Shown: positions 1-10,694, counted from the stretch's first letter. The stretch is 24,169 nt of DNA from Gnetum montanum (GCA_015680685.1 MNCI01002209.1:208565-232733), one strand, 5' to 3'. The notes: generated by a model not told the origin, from the letters alone. Numbers and translations: made by a program.

Positions 1-144
1 ATAAGTGTTCCCTTGCTCAGAAAATGCTCTTGTCCTCTTGATCTGCTGCCAACAAAAGCGATAAGTGCTCTGGTGCTCTGGTTTGTTAACTTGTCAACTG
101 GCCAACTCCCCGAATCTCCCCTCCCGTGTATATTTGTCAGCCGG

Positions 145-158
145 GGTATTTATAGGCC
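145..158 (-). promoter_or_regulatory. TATA box of the left LTR-like segment
   Basis: The minus strand reads GGCCTATAAATACC. The identical 14-mer occurs at 1594-1607, and TATAAATACC recurs in both LTRs of the central element, so this looks like the core promoter of a minus-strand LTR. Confidence 0.5.
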
Positions 159-235
159 GCGACACGCGCAACCCTGATGATGTGGGCCCGAATTTCGCGG
201 ATCCTATTGACGCAATTCTTTTAAGTTAAACTGCG

Positions 236-771
236 ACTACGCACAACACGCTTGTTTGCGTGCTGTGCGTGTAAAGAGTAGGCCCATGATAGGCGTTTCT
301 CGGCTGCATTTTACACTCATTCGCGTTGTGTTGCGTGTATGAGCGCAACCTTGGTGTAACAACAACGCGTTCAAGATTGTTTTACGCTCATCATGCAACT
401 GTGCGTGACGTAGTGTAAATGTAACATACACTCTCCACGCAGCTACACGCGGTGGAGTGTAATCAAAGTGTAACTTACGCTCATCACGCAGCTGTGCGTG
501 ATGAAGCGTAATGAACGCGTGCTTGCATTCTGACCTACGCACGAGCACGCATCGCCGCGTAACGCACGTAAAGATCAGTTGTTTAAGCGTTGCGAGAACA
601 AGTGCCAACCCGTCGTGTTTCTCTGGATTTTGCTTTTAATTGTCCTGGAGCTTATTACGCTCATTACGCTGCCGTGTGTGATAGAGCGTAAACTTGTCCT
701 TGAATAAATTCGCCTTTAACTGTCTTGGAGCCTATTATGCTCATTACGCTGCCGTGCGTGATGGAGCGTAA
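236..771. repeat. Cluster of CpG-rich quasi-palindromes
   Basis: At least six units of about 35 bp read the same on both strands with small interruptions. They lie at about 238-272, 309-344, 382-418, 427-461, 475-511, 655-691 and 735-771. The clearest (475-511) has arms TTACGCTCATCACGCA and TGCGTGATGAAGCGTAA around a short centre. All share TTACGCTCAT...GTGATGAGCGTAA-type arms and vary in the centre. They lie upstream of the minus-strand TATA box, where enhancer sites of a U3 region would be. A role in binding a dimeric factor is inference. Confidence 0.75.
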
Positions 772-796
772 ACTTGTCCTTAGACGGATTTGAGGT
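637..796. repeat. 80-bp tandem duplication
   Basis: The block beginning AATTGTCCTGGAGC at 637 is repeated with a few changes as AACTGTCTTGGAGC from 717, a period of 80 bp. Each copy contains one full quasi-palindrome (655-691 and 735-771), so part of the palindrome cluster grew by tandem duplication. Confidence 0.7.
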
Positions 797-1593
797 GCGT
801 TCTCGCTCAAATTACGAATCTTCGCCTGAGGCCGACCCGTAATTTTCATGGTGTTTCAGTGATGAGTGATGAGGTACTCCTACTCCCAACCATATGAATC
901 ACTAAGGCATTACACGTGATTTGGTTGAATCCCATGGAGCTATAGTTATCTAATGCACTAGCTCTTCTAAGAAGTGAAATGGACATTGAGAATGTTCATT
1001 GTCTTCCCAAATACACTTATGAGAATTAAGGGTATGATTTAAGTGTAATTGAGGTATATGATTTTTTATCATTTTATGTTTTATAGATTTTATTGCCTGC
1101 AACAAGAATGTAGAGTAGAGTAATTTAAAATCTAATTTGTTTACTACCTATCTAGCCTAACACAAGTAACTATCCCACTTTCCTAGACACATCCTAAACA
1201 TATATAGCATTGCTGGGCTACCAAACATTAAGCATTGTTGGGTTACCAAGTACATATGGATGCTCAAAGTGGTCGTGCTCATGTTCATTAACAACTAGAA
1301 ATAAATTGCCTAATTCAAATGCATTAAAGTAAAGAGCAAGAAAGTAAAATGCATTAAAGAAAAATATTAATGTATTCTTAGTGCTGCAAGGATTTTCAAA
1401 AGAGTTCGTTTTATTCCCATCACACTGCTGTGCTTAGGTACATCAATGCTTGAACAAAGAGCCATACACACTTAGAATCCTTCGGTAGGCACTTAGAAAA
1501 TATTCTAACTATAGAGGGAAGAAACAGTAAGATCTTTGCTACTTTGACTAAAAGCTAACTTCCAAAACTATGCAAAATGGGGGGCCCAAGTGT

Positions 1594-1607
1594 GGTATTT
1601 ATAGGCC
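1594..1607 (-). promoter_or_regulatory. TATA box of the second LTR candidate
   Basis: The minus strand reads GGCCTATAAATACC, identical over 14 bases to 145-158 although the surrounding sequences are not alike. It lies directly downstream, in minus orientation, of the three palindrome-like units. Confidence 0.5.
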
Positions 1608-1621
1608 TAGAGTATATAGCC

Positions 1622-1712
1622 CAATGTCGTGTATGTGAGATCGTAGCTGGACCCCAATGTCACATACATGACATCGCAACCTCGACATTGCATACACAAC
1701 ATTGTGGTAGAT
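1622..1712. repeat. Three ~30-bp palindrome-like units
   Basis: Units at about 1622-1652, 1653-1683 and 1684-1712 share a core of the form AATGTC..(G/C)ATA..GACAT. The middle one, ATGTCACATACATGACAT, has 6-bp perfect arms. The first two are direct repeats and the third is closest to their reverse complement. They sit just upstream of the minus-strand TATA box. Confidence 0.6.
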
Positions 1713-1949
1713 GGGAAAAATGTGTTCATCATGCTTCCACAATTGAATAAAAACTCATCCTTGAGTGAAGAAGAGAAGGAACAAGTTCTTTATAACACAT
1801 ATTGGGTAGGTATGGAATTATTAACTAACATTACAAATTGACCCAAATGAAACAACAAACTTTGAGTACCCAAGTGTATAGGATTATAATTTTTACAAAA
1901 TGGGGTGTTCATGATAAGAAAAGTGAATACCCTAGATAACAATGACATC

Positions 1950-3322
1950 TAACACCTCTTGATATTAGAAGAATAAGAAAGAGAGGAGATCCAATGATCA
2001 CAAATGGTCCTTATTATGAGGTAAGACTGCATCATCCTTAGTGAAGATAGTCTCACATCTAGTCTATGCTTCCCACTACAATCACAACAAAATCATGAAT
2101 TAGTATGCAAGGTATAACACTTAGTGGTTAAATGCCTTATCTCTTCATTGGTTACATTTGGCTAAGTTGTGACCTAGTAGATTAATTCTTTTATTAGTGT
2201 TAGTGGGAAGGTTAACAAGTAGGGTAAGATGTATAAGCAGTCCATTAAATTTAAAAAAGTTTAACACAAGGAAATATTTGAAGAGGGTATAAGAATTCAA
2301 AACTATTGTGAAGATGTGCACAATTGGATGTCATTGATGGGATAAAAAAAAGAATTTGATTGTAAAAATGTCTAAGGATAAAGAACTTAACTAAACCAAC
2401 CAAAAGATATGCAAGTGGATCCTACCCAAAGTAGGCACAAGTATTTTATGCCCTTGCATAACTTCAAACCAAAGAGTCCATGGGCTTTGTTGATGATTAA
2501 TGATTATAGAAGGTTAAGTAAAAAAACCCAAAAGAAACTAACTAAGAATTTCAACACATAAAACTAGGACATCAAACCAAAACATGGAATCGGTAGTGAG
2601 GTGAGATATCAAAAACATAGATGGATGAGAGAGAGAGTGGAATGGAGTTCCTAGTCAAGGTCACATGAAGTCCCTTGTGGATTTGTGGTTAAATGACTTG
2701 ATAGGATTCATCCTTAGTCTAAACCAAAACCAACCACATTTAGTGACTTTGTATCATCATTCTAAGACCAATCCATCTCTTGAGATACAAGAGTGCTTCC
2801 ATAGAACAACCACCATTCCTTATTAAAAAAGAAGTAGGAAGTGAGGAAGGGCCTTAGTTAGAGGGGACTAGTTCCATAACCAATGCTTGTAGCCCATTTA
2901 TTCTATCTAAGGGGTGTGCTTTGAATTCTCATTTTTTATGATGAGAACCACACAATGCAAGTACTTATTCAACTTCCTTTTATTGATTAGCACAGAATGG
3001 TAAAAAATTCATAAAAACACACATGTAACCAAGCAAATAGAAAGGAAAAAAGAATATCGAATCCCCTTGAAGCCACACTCTATTCAAACCTTTGAATCCT
3101 TCCCAATTCTAGAAATAACCAAAGTCATAAATTTATTAAAGTTTTATTAATGAAAAAGGTACTACACATTTCCAAAATAAGGAAAACCATAGAGTTTGTG
3201 GATGGATGGATGTCATGGACTCCCTACCTATTACATGAACAAGAAACCATATCCTAATCATTTGTAATGAAATTCAAAGCTAGAAATCAGACATCAACAA
3301 TCAAATAACAAAATTAGTACAT
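1950..3322. other. AT-rich stretch without recognisable genes
   Basis: I see no convincing coding frame on either strand, no RNA gene and no clear repeat. It lies between the candidate minus-strand LTR (ending at 1949) and the insertion point of the Tat-like element (3323). It may be the 3' untranslated part of the same minus-strand element that carries the integrase remnant at 21225-22260, split by the insertion. That link is inferred from order and orientation only. Confidence 0.4.
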
Positions 3323-3327
3323 ACCAT
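3323..3327. other. Left target-site duplication (ACCAT)
   Basis: Five bases directly before the TGAAACACC start of the 5' LTR. They match ACCAC after the 3' LTR at four of five positions; the difference is a T/C transition. Confidence 0.55.
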
Positions 3328-3433
3328 TGAAACACCACCAAATTTAGGTGATAGCACCTCTACAACATATTTATCTAAGTGTCAACACAAGGAAAAGTTT
3401 TTCTAAGTGTTTGGCCTATGCCTCCACTACTGG

Positions 3434-3872
3434 GACTATGCTCCAAAGCATAGTCAATGTAGTATGCAACACAAAACCAAATTTGCAAATTTTTCTAAGT
3501 GTCGACAATAGTTGCAAAATTTTTTCCAAGTGTTGTGTTACACTTCCATTCTCCTTGCTATGCTCTTGAGTGTAGCAAGCGTAGCATGCACTTCAATGGC
3601 TAGTTTGCCTAAGTGTGAAGCCAAAAGTTGTCAAGATATCTTAGCATGGAAGAAGCATTTTGGTAGATTTTCTAACTCCTGAGTCTACCCCTCTTGCTAT
3701 GCTCTAGAGTGTAGCAAGAATAGCTTCGATGAAGACTACAAGTTTTGCCAACTTTTTGTAACTATTAGTGCTATGCTCTCACTTTTCTTGCTATGCTCCA
3801 GAGCATAGCTGGCACTAGACTTTAATTTTTGGAAAATTTACTTAACTATTAGGCTACACTCTAGAGCATAGC
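3434..3872. repeat. Quasi-palindrome cluster in 5' LTR U3
   Basis: Five inverted-repeat units lie at 3434-3455 (arms GACTATGCT/AGCATAGTC), 3554-3579, 3692-3719, 3790-3809 (arms GCTATGCTC/GAGCATAGC) and 3853-3872 (GCTACACTCTAGAGCATAGC). Arms alternate between GCTATGCTC and GCTACACTC, which differ by transitions. A half-palindrome remains near 4174-4192. They lie upstream of the TATA box and look like a family-specific regulatory array. Confidence 0.75.
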
Positions 3873-4292
3873 TAGCGTAGCCATGTAGAACTGCCTCCAA
3901 ACACTTCTAGAGCTCAGCACCAACCTCCAACTTAGCTTTAACACTCCTCCAACAAGAAAGATCAGCAATTTGCATCTCTTTTGGACCCCCCATTTGTCCC
4001 TAAATTATACCTACACTTGATCCCACTTAAAAGAGGGAAGAATGTAGTCTTAGAGTGTAGCCTCCAAATTACACTATCTTACATTATTTGTAGGTACATT
4101 GTGATCTTTTTGACTCTAGCACATGCAGTCTTGGTAGCGTAGTCATAGTTTGGTAGTCTCTTGGGGTCCATTAGAGCACACTAGAGTGTAGCACTAGTTG
4201 CTCCAGTGGGATTGTAGCTAGGGTTAATGTAGCCTCACTTACCCCTTTTTACCACATGGCATCCAATTTGCACTTTATGTCAACCCTAACAT

Positions 4293-4303
4293 TATAAATA
4301 CCC
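4293..4303 (+). promoter_or_regulatory. TATA box of the 5' LTR
   Basis: TATAAATACCC, conserved exactly at 20012-20022 in the other LTR despite heavy divergence around it. This is the likely start region of the element's genomic transcript. Confidence 0.65.
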
Positions 4304-5004
4304 ATGCATTTTACATTTTAGGGGATGTCATTTTAAGGCATTTGATTAGCATGTTCATTAAATATTTGGCATCTTGGCATTGGCACTCTTATACTTGAAC
4401 ATCCTTAGCATCTTGAAAAAACTTTGGGACACCACTAGACATTATCACACAACATTGCAGCCTATAAGACACCATGGAAGCCAACCTAGCAAGCACAAAC
4501 CTCATAGTGGATGTTAATTTTCATAGCCTAAACACCCTAGAGACTATGACTACACTACCTACTGCACCTTTCTATACACCACAAACCTGCTCATCTCTCT
4601 TTTGCAATTACTATGCTCCTTCAATTTGGGGTAGTGCCATTCTTCATCTCTCAAACTCCTTTACATTTTCAAGCATTTTCTTTGGCATTTAGCATTGCAC
4701 TTACATATTTTTACTTTTTTGCATGTATTGGCATGTTTGCACCACTGTTTTCACATAGGGAAGTCTTGCTACACTTGGGCTTAGAAAACCCCAGTACCAC
4801 CAAAGACATCATGTGAACCCCTAGCACTTGTTCATTGAAACACTCTGTAAGTCTTGGTTCGATCAACAAGACCATCTTGGATGCTTTGCCTTCATTTTTT
4901 CCCTCTAGTGATGGCCCTTCAAATGGGGGTGGGGTTAGGGCACTATAGTGATTGCAAACCACTTAGTGTGACCATTTTAACCACCAACATTTTTGGTTGC
5001 TATA

Positions 5005-5487
5005 ATTTTCTAGCATTAGAAGAAGGGTCGTGCCATTTCCTTCTATGTTTAATGGTAGTCTCACATGCTCTCTACACCTCCATTACTAGCTTTGGGATAT
5101 TGTAGACTCAACACCCCTATAGACCTACCACGATAGTAGCTAGATCATAGGCTAGCATAGGAGTTGTCTACAAGTTGGTTGGTGTAGATTGGACCCATTT
5201 CTCAGTTCCCCTGAAACCCCATTGGACAAAAGCCAAAGAGGATCTTCGATGCTTAGCCAAAACTTTTTGTGCTCAGGGGAGTGTATCTGCCTCTCAGCAT
5301 GAGAGTGTAGTAAGCCTCAATTTAACAAGTGTAGCATAGTAGATTTAATTTTTTTTCAGCAGGGTTTTTAAACTTAGCCATTTTTTCAACATTTTTCAAC
5401 ATCTTCTTACTTAGCCTTTTTTTAACATTCCTATACTTAGCCATTTTTTTAACCATTTGTAGCTTTTGTATTTTTTTACATATCATC
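5005..5487 (+). other. Untranslated leader with T-rich imperfect repeats
   Basis: Lies between the 5' LTR and the first gag ATG. Around 5366-5450 the phrase ACTTAGCCATTTTTT with CAACATTTTT recurs about three times, an imperfect tandem repeat. No conserved coding frame is visible. Confidence 0.55.
5011..5027 (+). other. Decayed primer-binding-site block
   Basis: TAGCATTAGAAGAAGGG begins six bases after the 5' LTR. It differs only by G-to-A and C-to-T changes from TGGCGCTAGAAGGAGGG, a block I recall after 5' LTRs of grass Tat-type elements. The position is right for a tRNA primer-binding site. The tRNA cannot be named from the sequence alone. Confidence 0.45.
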
Positions 5488-8340
5488 ATGAACCCTAAGA
5501 AGCCTTTGACCTCCACCCTAAGTGTAGTCATTGTTCAACCTATTCAATAGGAGATCACAATTGATCTTCTTGGGGCTGAAGGCTCCACCTTGGTGGAGAG
5601 GTAATCACTCAGAATATGTAACCAATTTCCCAAGTACATGGTACTCAATGATGAAAAATACAACTTCCTTTGCATGAAACTCCAAGAAGGTCTCTCCCTA
5701 GACTACCAAGAAATGGATGCTAAACAAGGTTATGAAATCATACACCAGAATGGGAGGGAGTACTTCCCTACCCCTAACAATTTCATTCTGCTCATCGAGA
5801 CCTTTTAGTGGTTTCTTGACCAACTCATTCAACTGAGTGGGTAGAATGAGCACAACATGAAAATTGACTACAAGGAGCCCCTGTAGGATGGGTAGGATGA
5901 GTTCAAAGCTCATTTAGAGAATGAGAATCCATTTTATGCCTCTTTGTAGTAGGCTACCTCTAGTTTCATCCCTTTGTAGTCCTAGCCATCTACCTTTTGC
6001 TAGGTTGTTACAACCCCTTTGTCACCTCCCAGGTCAACCCTTTTGGTGGCAAGTCATCATGTGCACGTGGATTAGGGTGTAGGACCATCTATCATCCCTC
6101 CCTTTGTACATCACATGCATCACGATGCAGGACCTTTTTCTACCCTCCCCTTCGTGACATCAACAAAGTTTATGAAATCCTCCTTGATGGCATATGCATG
6201 CCTATGAAACCTTACATATACATTGTGTAGATGTTCTAGCCACCACTAACGTAGGCATCATATGTTCTGCCTATCTTATTGGCACCCCTTACAATGGCAC
6301 AAGCCACGATTCTGTGGTGGATCCCAACCTTTGTGTCCATGGGGTAGCATACATAACAATACATGTAACAGGCATCTCATGTGGTCATGTAGCCCATAGT
6401 GGGGCCATGGATCACTCAAGCAATACAATGGGTAGCACAATCAACATAGCCCATTTTTCCCATCCCAAGCTTGGACCAAGCATTCCAACTCATTCAAATG
6501 CTCATCAAGGAACTTAAGCAACTCAAAACTACCTCCTCTAAAATAGTCCACATGATGAACTTTTACCAGGACAATCCAATCAATCATGTAGTCCCATGTA
6601 GTCCCATCACTGACCCTACCTCCTAGAGTCTAACTTCCCGAGTTCACTAAATATAATAGTGAAGGGGATCCTAATGTCCATCTAGTGATCTTATATTTTG
6701 AATGTATTTTGTTGTATGCATGGCCACATGCAATCATCCTCATGTTTATCATGTCCTTGACTGATAAGGCACTAGACTAGTACCACGCACTTCCCAAGAC
6801 CTCCATATCCTCTTTGGAGGAATTGCTTAGTTAATTTGTCACTCGCTTCAAGTACAACTTGAAGTGTGAGATGACATTGATCAACTAATGTAGATCAAGT
6901 AGTGTCACTTAGAGCTTGTGTAAAAATTCATCTAGCATAGGAGTGTCATGCTTAATAAAATTTGTGAGCCTATTGTAGAAACTCACCTACTAGCCATTTT
7001 CAAAGGTGTAGTGAATTACTTCATTAAGTCAAAGCTATACTACCTTGCCCCACACTCCTTGAGCCAAGCATTTACTTAAATGAAGAGCATCCAAGATGTA
7101 ATAGAGGCTACTAAGGACTTGGCCTAAATGGCCTACAAAAATGTGCATGTAAAGAAAGATAAGGAAAAGGGCAAGGAAACTACAACTATTACAATGGTGT
7201 CTAATGAGGCCAAGTCAAACAACACCAAAATAATGGCCAAGGCACCTAAGGCCTCGGCCAACAACAAGACATCTAGCTTTGGCACTATAGTAACCAACTA
7301 ATCTACACCATCAATGGCCATAGGGTAAGCTACCCCAAGGCCAAAATTTGAGTGCAAGGACCACTCAAAGTATACACCATTTCCCATCAAGCCATTGGAG
7401 CTCTTGGGTCAGCTACTTAAACCTAGGTGCATCTAGTATAAGCAAATGTCTAAAGATGCTTGCAAGCATCATGATTACTATTGCGAGCTCCTCAGAGATC
7501 CATCAGCCACTACATGAAATGAGCCTCCAGTCCCAAAGCACTTCAAGTTGGACCAATTCTACCATTACCATCAATTGCCTGGTCATGACACATATTTTTG
7601 CATGGCCTTACAAGATGACATATAATGCATGATTGACCAAGGGCAACTAGTCCTTGATGCAACAAATCCAATTCTCCCTTAGAATCAATTAATGAAGGTC
7701 TACAAAGACCCTCTTAACACAAGTGGTGTAGGCTACATTATCAATGCCAATAGCATTAAGCATGACTCAAAACTGGCACAAGAGCCCTTCATGATTCATG
7801 TGCCCTTTGGCAATATTGGGTCATCCTCAACATCAACGAGTTCAAGGCCCTCTTTCATCATCAAAGCAGCACCTTGGATTCCCATGACACCATTTGTGGT
7901 TAGGGCCCTATAGTATGTTGTGGAAATAGTAACCCAGAAACCCTCTATCATTAAGATGTCTCAACATGCAAACTCCTTGCCTGCTCAAAGTCTAATGGTG
8001 GGGACTATGTTAGGCCCTACCAACCTAAGGCTTCATTCTGCATACAATACTAGGTAGTCTAGGTGGTAGCCCAGGAGGCCCAATGAGTGCCTCACCAAAA
8101 AAATTATTAGGAAACATCTAGATTTAGGTTTTCCTAAGCCCGTCCCCTTGTCCTCCATTCCCATGGCCACATTGGCTGAAATAGCCATCACGAGCAACCA
8201 ACAATGGAGAACTGAGGCTTAAAAGTAGACAAAACAAGAAAATACCAAATCTCCTCCCTAAGATATTTGTCTCCTAGACCACATGGAGGAGGTGAAGGCC
8301 AACAAAGCTATTTATTGTGGTAAGGTCTTCTTGAAAACAT
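5488..8340 (+). pseudogene. gag: Decayed gag (capsid) region of the Tat-like element
   Basis: Gag forms the capsid that packages the element's RNA. The likely start is the ATG at 5488. Frame 1 then runs to about 6185 interrupted by many TAG codons, including DYQEMDAKQGYEIIHQNGRE (about 5701-5760). A leucine/lysine-rich helical piece (AFQLIQMLIKELKQLK) reads in frame 3 near 6485-6535. The conserved retrotransposon-gag core follows in frame 1 from about 6640: KYNSEGDP, then AWPHAIILMFIMSLTDKALD and FVTRFKYNLKCEM. A frameshift at about 6920 moves it to frame 3, which continues past 8000. Near 7560-7650, YHYHQLPGHDTYFCMALQDD matches the His/Cys GHDT...C motif that Tat gags carry instead of a classic zinc knuckle. 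At least four frameshifts and over twenty stops make it nonfunctional. Confidence 0.8.
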
Positions 8341-9247
8341 TGGCATAAGTCAAACAAGCTCTAAAACAAAAAAGTAGAACCTTGAGCTTGTACGACTTGA
8401 TCATGACCTCCTTCTCTCACCACAAAGGATTAGTTTACATGTTGACATTCATTCCTATTAAGGAGGACATCTTAGTAGATGAACAAGCCATTTATGCTAT
8501 GATGCTTTCCCCTACACCCTAGGAATTGGGTTCAATGCCCCTAGTGTTTCTCAATGAGGTGATTAAGGTTTACCTTGAAAGGATTAGGTCATCAGCATGC
8601 CAATATTCATAAAAATCTACATAGGGTAATGCAAGATTCGTAGGGTGCACGCTGATGATGGGGTGACAACTATTATCATTCCATTTCCAATTGTTAACGA
8701 AATTGGTTGCACCAACCAAATCAAACCCAAGAAGAAAACATGTCTGAAGTCCTTTAATAGGTCACATGTTTTCATAAGGAGAACTATCAAAATAGATTTC
8801 ATGGAAAGGAAGTGATTCCCCACTACAGCTGAATTCATTATCATTGAGAAGATGCCCAAGTTCAATATGATCCTAGGAAGGCCTTGGCTCTCCCAATTAT
8901 AATCTTTCTCTTCATCCATTCATCAAGAGATTCACCTTCCATATGAAGGTGGAAAAGTGATCATACATGATGACAATATAGCCCCTCTAACCATTAATAT
9001 CCTTGAAACAAAACTAGGGTCGAAGGTAGAGTTCCTAGATAACATGCCACTTGTGAAGGATGAGGGTCAACCTTGTGCAATAGACCCACCCAAGGAATCA
9101 AAAGAGGCCGAAGACCTCCCCAAGGAAGCTCTTTGGGTAAAGTTTCCCTTTAGCATCATGGATGAAGGTCTAGGAATATATCACCTTGTATTACCTAGGC
9201 CCTATGCACTCCCCAACCCACATCAAGTAATGAAGAAACTACAAAAC
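8341..9247 (+). pseudogene. pro: Decayed aspartic protease region
   Basis: The retroviral-type protease would cut the Gag-Pol polyprotein. Frame 3 reads KEDILVDEQAIYAMM with the candidate active-site Asp at 8478-8480. The usual D-S/T/D-G motif is degraded: the third position is Gln instead of Gly, so the enzyme would be dead even without stops. After frameshifts near 8600-8785, frame 2 carries the C-terminal signature FNMILGRPWLSQL (about 8858-8898), the ILGRPW motif of gypsy proteases. An open stretch to TAA at 9245-9247 resembles the linker that follows protease in this lineage (IHLPYEGGKVIIHDDNIAP). The family and position are clear; the exact start is not. Confidence 0.72.
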
Positions 9248-9484
9248 TAAGGTATCCCCTTAGTTCAACATGTGCTAGGTTTCTACTTGCTCCTAATCTT
9301 CACATGTCCCATTTGCCTTTTGCTTGTGTAGTTACATTTTGCATGGTTTCTTGTGTTTTGCATCATTCATTTCATTACACATTCATTCCTTTTGTCTATG
9401 TATTTTCATTTAGTTTTCTTATGCATTAAAAAAGCACTAAAATACATAAAAATCTCAAAATTCAAATTTGCAAAAAAGTATATA

Positions 9485-9888
9485 TGGCTTGCCATAGCCT
9501 AAAACTAGCCACCTTCCTTGCATTGTCATGATCCAAAAAGGCCTTAAACTAGCATGTAGCCCGCTACAGCCTAAAATTGGTAATCTTGATTTGCCATGGC
9601 CTAAAAGGCCTTAAACTAGTATGTGACTTGCTATGGCCTAAATTTGGCAACCCCTTTTCTTTCATTACATTGGTCCAAAATGGCTTAAAAATATTTCTAT
9701 GGCCCACCAAGGCCTTAAACTAGCACCTCATTACCTAGAATGGCCTAAAAATATCACTACAACCTAAAATTGGCAACAAATTTCCCCTTTATTCACATTC
9801 CAAAATGGCCTTAAACTAGCAGTCTCCACAGCTTGAAACAACCCTAAACTAGCAAGAAACCCCCTACATGGCCCTAAACTAGCTTGGG
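9485..9888. repeat. Array A: degenerate (C)CTTAAACTAGCA repeats
   Basis: About ten copies of phrases like GGCCTTAAACTAGCA and GGCCTAAAATTGGCAA are spaced 25-60 bp apart with variable filler. The same CTTAAACTAGCA core forms arrays at 13244-13368 and 17021-17446. Confidence 0.65.
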
Positions 9889-10079
9889 ATCCATAAAGGG
9901 TTTGATCACATCAAACCCTTGCATTACTAACATGTAACGCTTAGCAAATAAACACAAAACTCTACAAACCGCATAGCAAAAAATAGCTTATTATTACATC
10001 TCCATTAATCCATCAATAGAATACATGGCATGACTGTATAGAAAAAATGGACAAAACATGCAAAATTACCTAGCAATAG

Positions 10080-10530
10080 GGCTACATCAGGACTACTCAG
10101 CCAGTGGTGTCTAGTAGGGGTTAAGGCTCCTCTTCCTCTTTCTCTACCACTCCACTGGGGCCGGTGGCATTGCCTAGTGCTTGCTCAAGAAATACAAAAT
10201 AATAAATCAATTAGCAAATGCACAACATGCAAAAATAGCATAAAAGGCACAAAAAAATAGCAACTAACCTACGAGGGTTCCACATCAATCTATCAAAGCC
10301 CTCTTGCAAGAATTGGACGATTTTTGCCTCTAATAGCCATGTCAAGTCCTCTTGGCCAAAGTCAATACCTATAAGTGTCTTGTCTTTGTCCATGGTAGTC
10401 CATGTAGGTGGCTTCATTGAAAACATGGTAGAGGAAACCTCCCCTAAGGGCACAATAATAAGCCTCTCTAGAGATCCACTCACCACTACATGATGAGCAA
10501 ACAACTCATAGGCCCATGTCCTACAAATTG
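10080..10530 (-). pseudogene. Antisense gene-like fragment with a possible intron
   Basis: The minus strand is open from about 10530 to 10269 and protein-like: RTWAYELFAHHVVVSG, then TTMDKDKTLIGIDFGQEDLT and EAKIVQFLQEGFDRLMWNP. It ends at a fair donor (CGTAG|GTTAGT, 10269/10268). A possible acceptor at 10181-10180 (GAGCAAG) leads into a second stretch down to about 10080. With that join the frame stays open and is Arg/Gly-rich; in another frame the same stretch reads acidic (EKEEEEP). So the second exon is uncertain. The + strand here is full of stops in the frame used by the neighbouring sense fragment, which favours antisense coding. Antisense extra ORFs are known in Tat elements such as Grande. 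No family is recognised. Confidence 0.4.
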
Positions 10531-10610
10531 CCTCAAGGAACAGATCATGTTGTCTTCTATGCCCATGTCCTACAAATTTCCTCAAGGAACATATCATGTT
10601 GTCTTCTATG
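10513..10610. repeat. 49-bp tandem duplication
   Basis: The unit beginning CCCATGTCCTACAAATT at 10513 is repeated at 10562, with a third partial start (CCCATGTCCT) at 10611. The period is 49 bp, so it shifts the reading frame. Only the last copy is in frame with the sense gene-like exon downstream. The phrase AACTCATAGGCCCATGTCC before it also occurs at 11493-11512. Confidence 0.8.
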
Positions 10611-10694
10611 CCCATGTCCTTCATGGCTGGTTGGATGAAGGTGGTGACAAGAAGATCCTCCTGATGTTTTGGGACCTACACATGGATGTTGTAG

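Larger units (their letters stand above)
1..858 (-). repeat. CpG-rich LTR-like segment, minus strand, truncated by window edge
   Basis: Read on the minus strand this segment starts at 858 with TGAAACACC, the same nine bases that begin both LTRs of the large central element. It then has a cluster of quasi-palindromes (about 771 down to 236) and a TATA box (TATAAATACC, 154-145). That order fits U3, promoter, then R/U5 running off the left edge. It contains dozens of CpG dinucleotides, while the rest of the window has very few, so it is probably a younger insertion. No partner LTR is in view, so the boundary and the LTR identity are inferred. A gene promoter region is the main alternative. Confidence 0.45.
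1100..1949 (-). repeat. Candidate second LTR, minus strand
   Basis: On the minus strand a segment starts TGTTAGATGTC at 1949, just after a purine-leaning tract (ATCAAGAGG) that could be a polypurine tract. It continues through a trio of palindrome-like units (1712-1622), a TATA box (1607-1594) and a T-rich downstream part. It may end near 1100 at ...CTTGTTGCA. The order matches an LTR, probably the 3' LTR of a minus-strand element whose body lies to the right. No second copy is visible and the ends are estimates. From 859 to 1099 I see only AT-rich DNA without features. Confidence 0.35.
3328..5004 (+). repeat. 5' LTR of the Tat-like element
   Basis: It starts TGAAACACCACCAAATTTAG and aligns along its whole length with 19111-20723. 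It ends ...GCTATA, where the other copy has ACTACA, so the terminal CA has become TA. Five ~20-bp quasi-palindromes lie in the first third (3434-3872), a TATA box is at 4293-4303, and a short ORF is conserved in both copies downstream (4474-4692). It is 64 bp longer than the 3' LTR, almost entirely explained by one 63-bp segment bounded by AGAGCATAGCT repeats (3800-3810 and 3863-3873). Confidence 0.88.

Noticed and set aside
237-608. 123-codon minus-strand ORF
   Set aside because: It lies in the CpG-rich palindrome cluster; the protein is Arg/His/Thr-rich and mirrors the repeats. No domain features.
236-771. CRISPR-like array of palindromic repeats
   Set aside because: Units are degenerate, spacing is irregular, there are no uniform spacers or cas genes, and the context is plant retroelements.
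4613-5105. ORFs at 4613-4816, 4711-4962 and 4854-5105
   Set aside because: They overlap the LTR end and leader in different frames; no conserved protein features.
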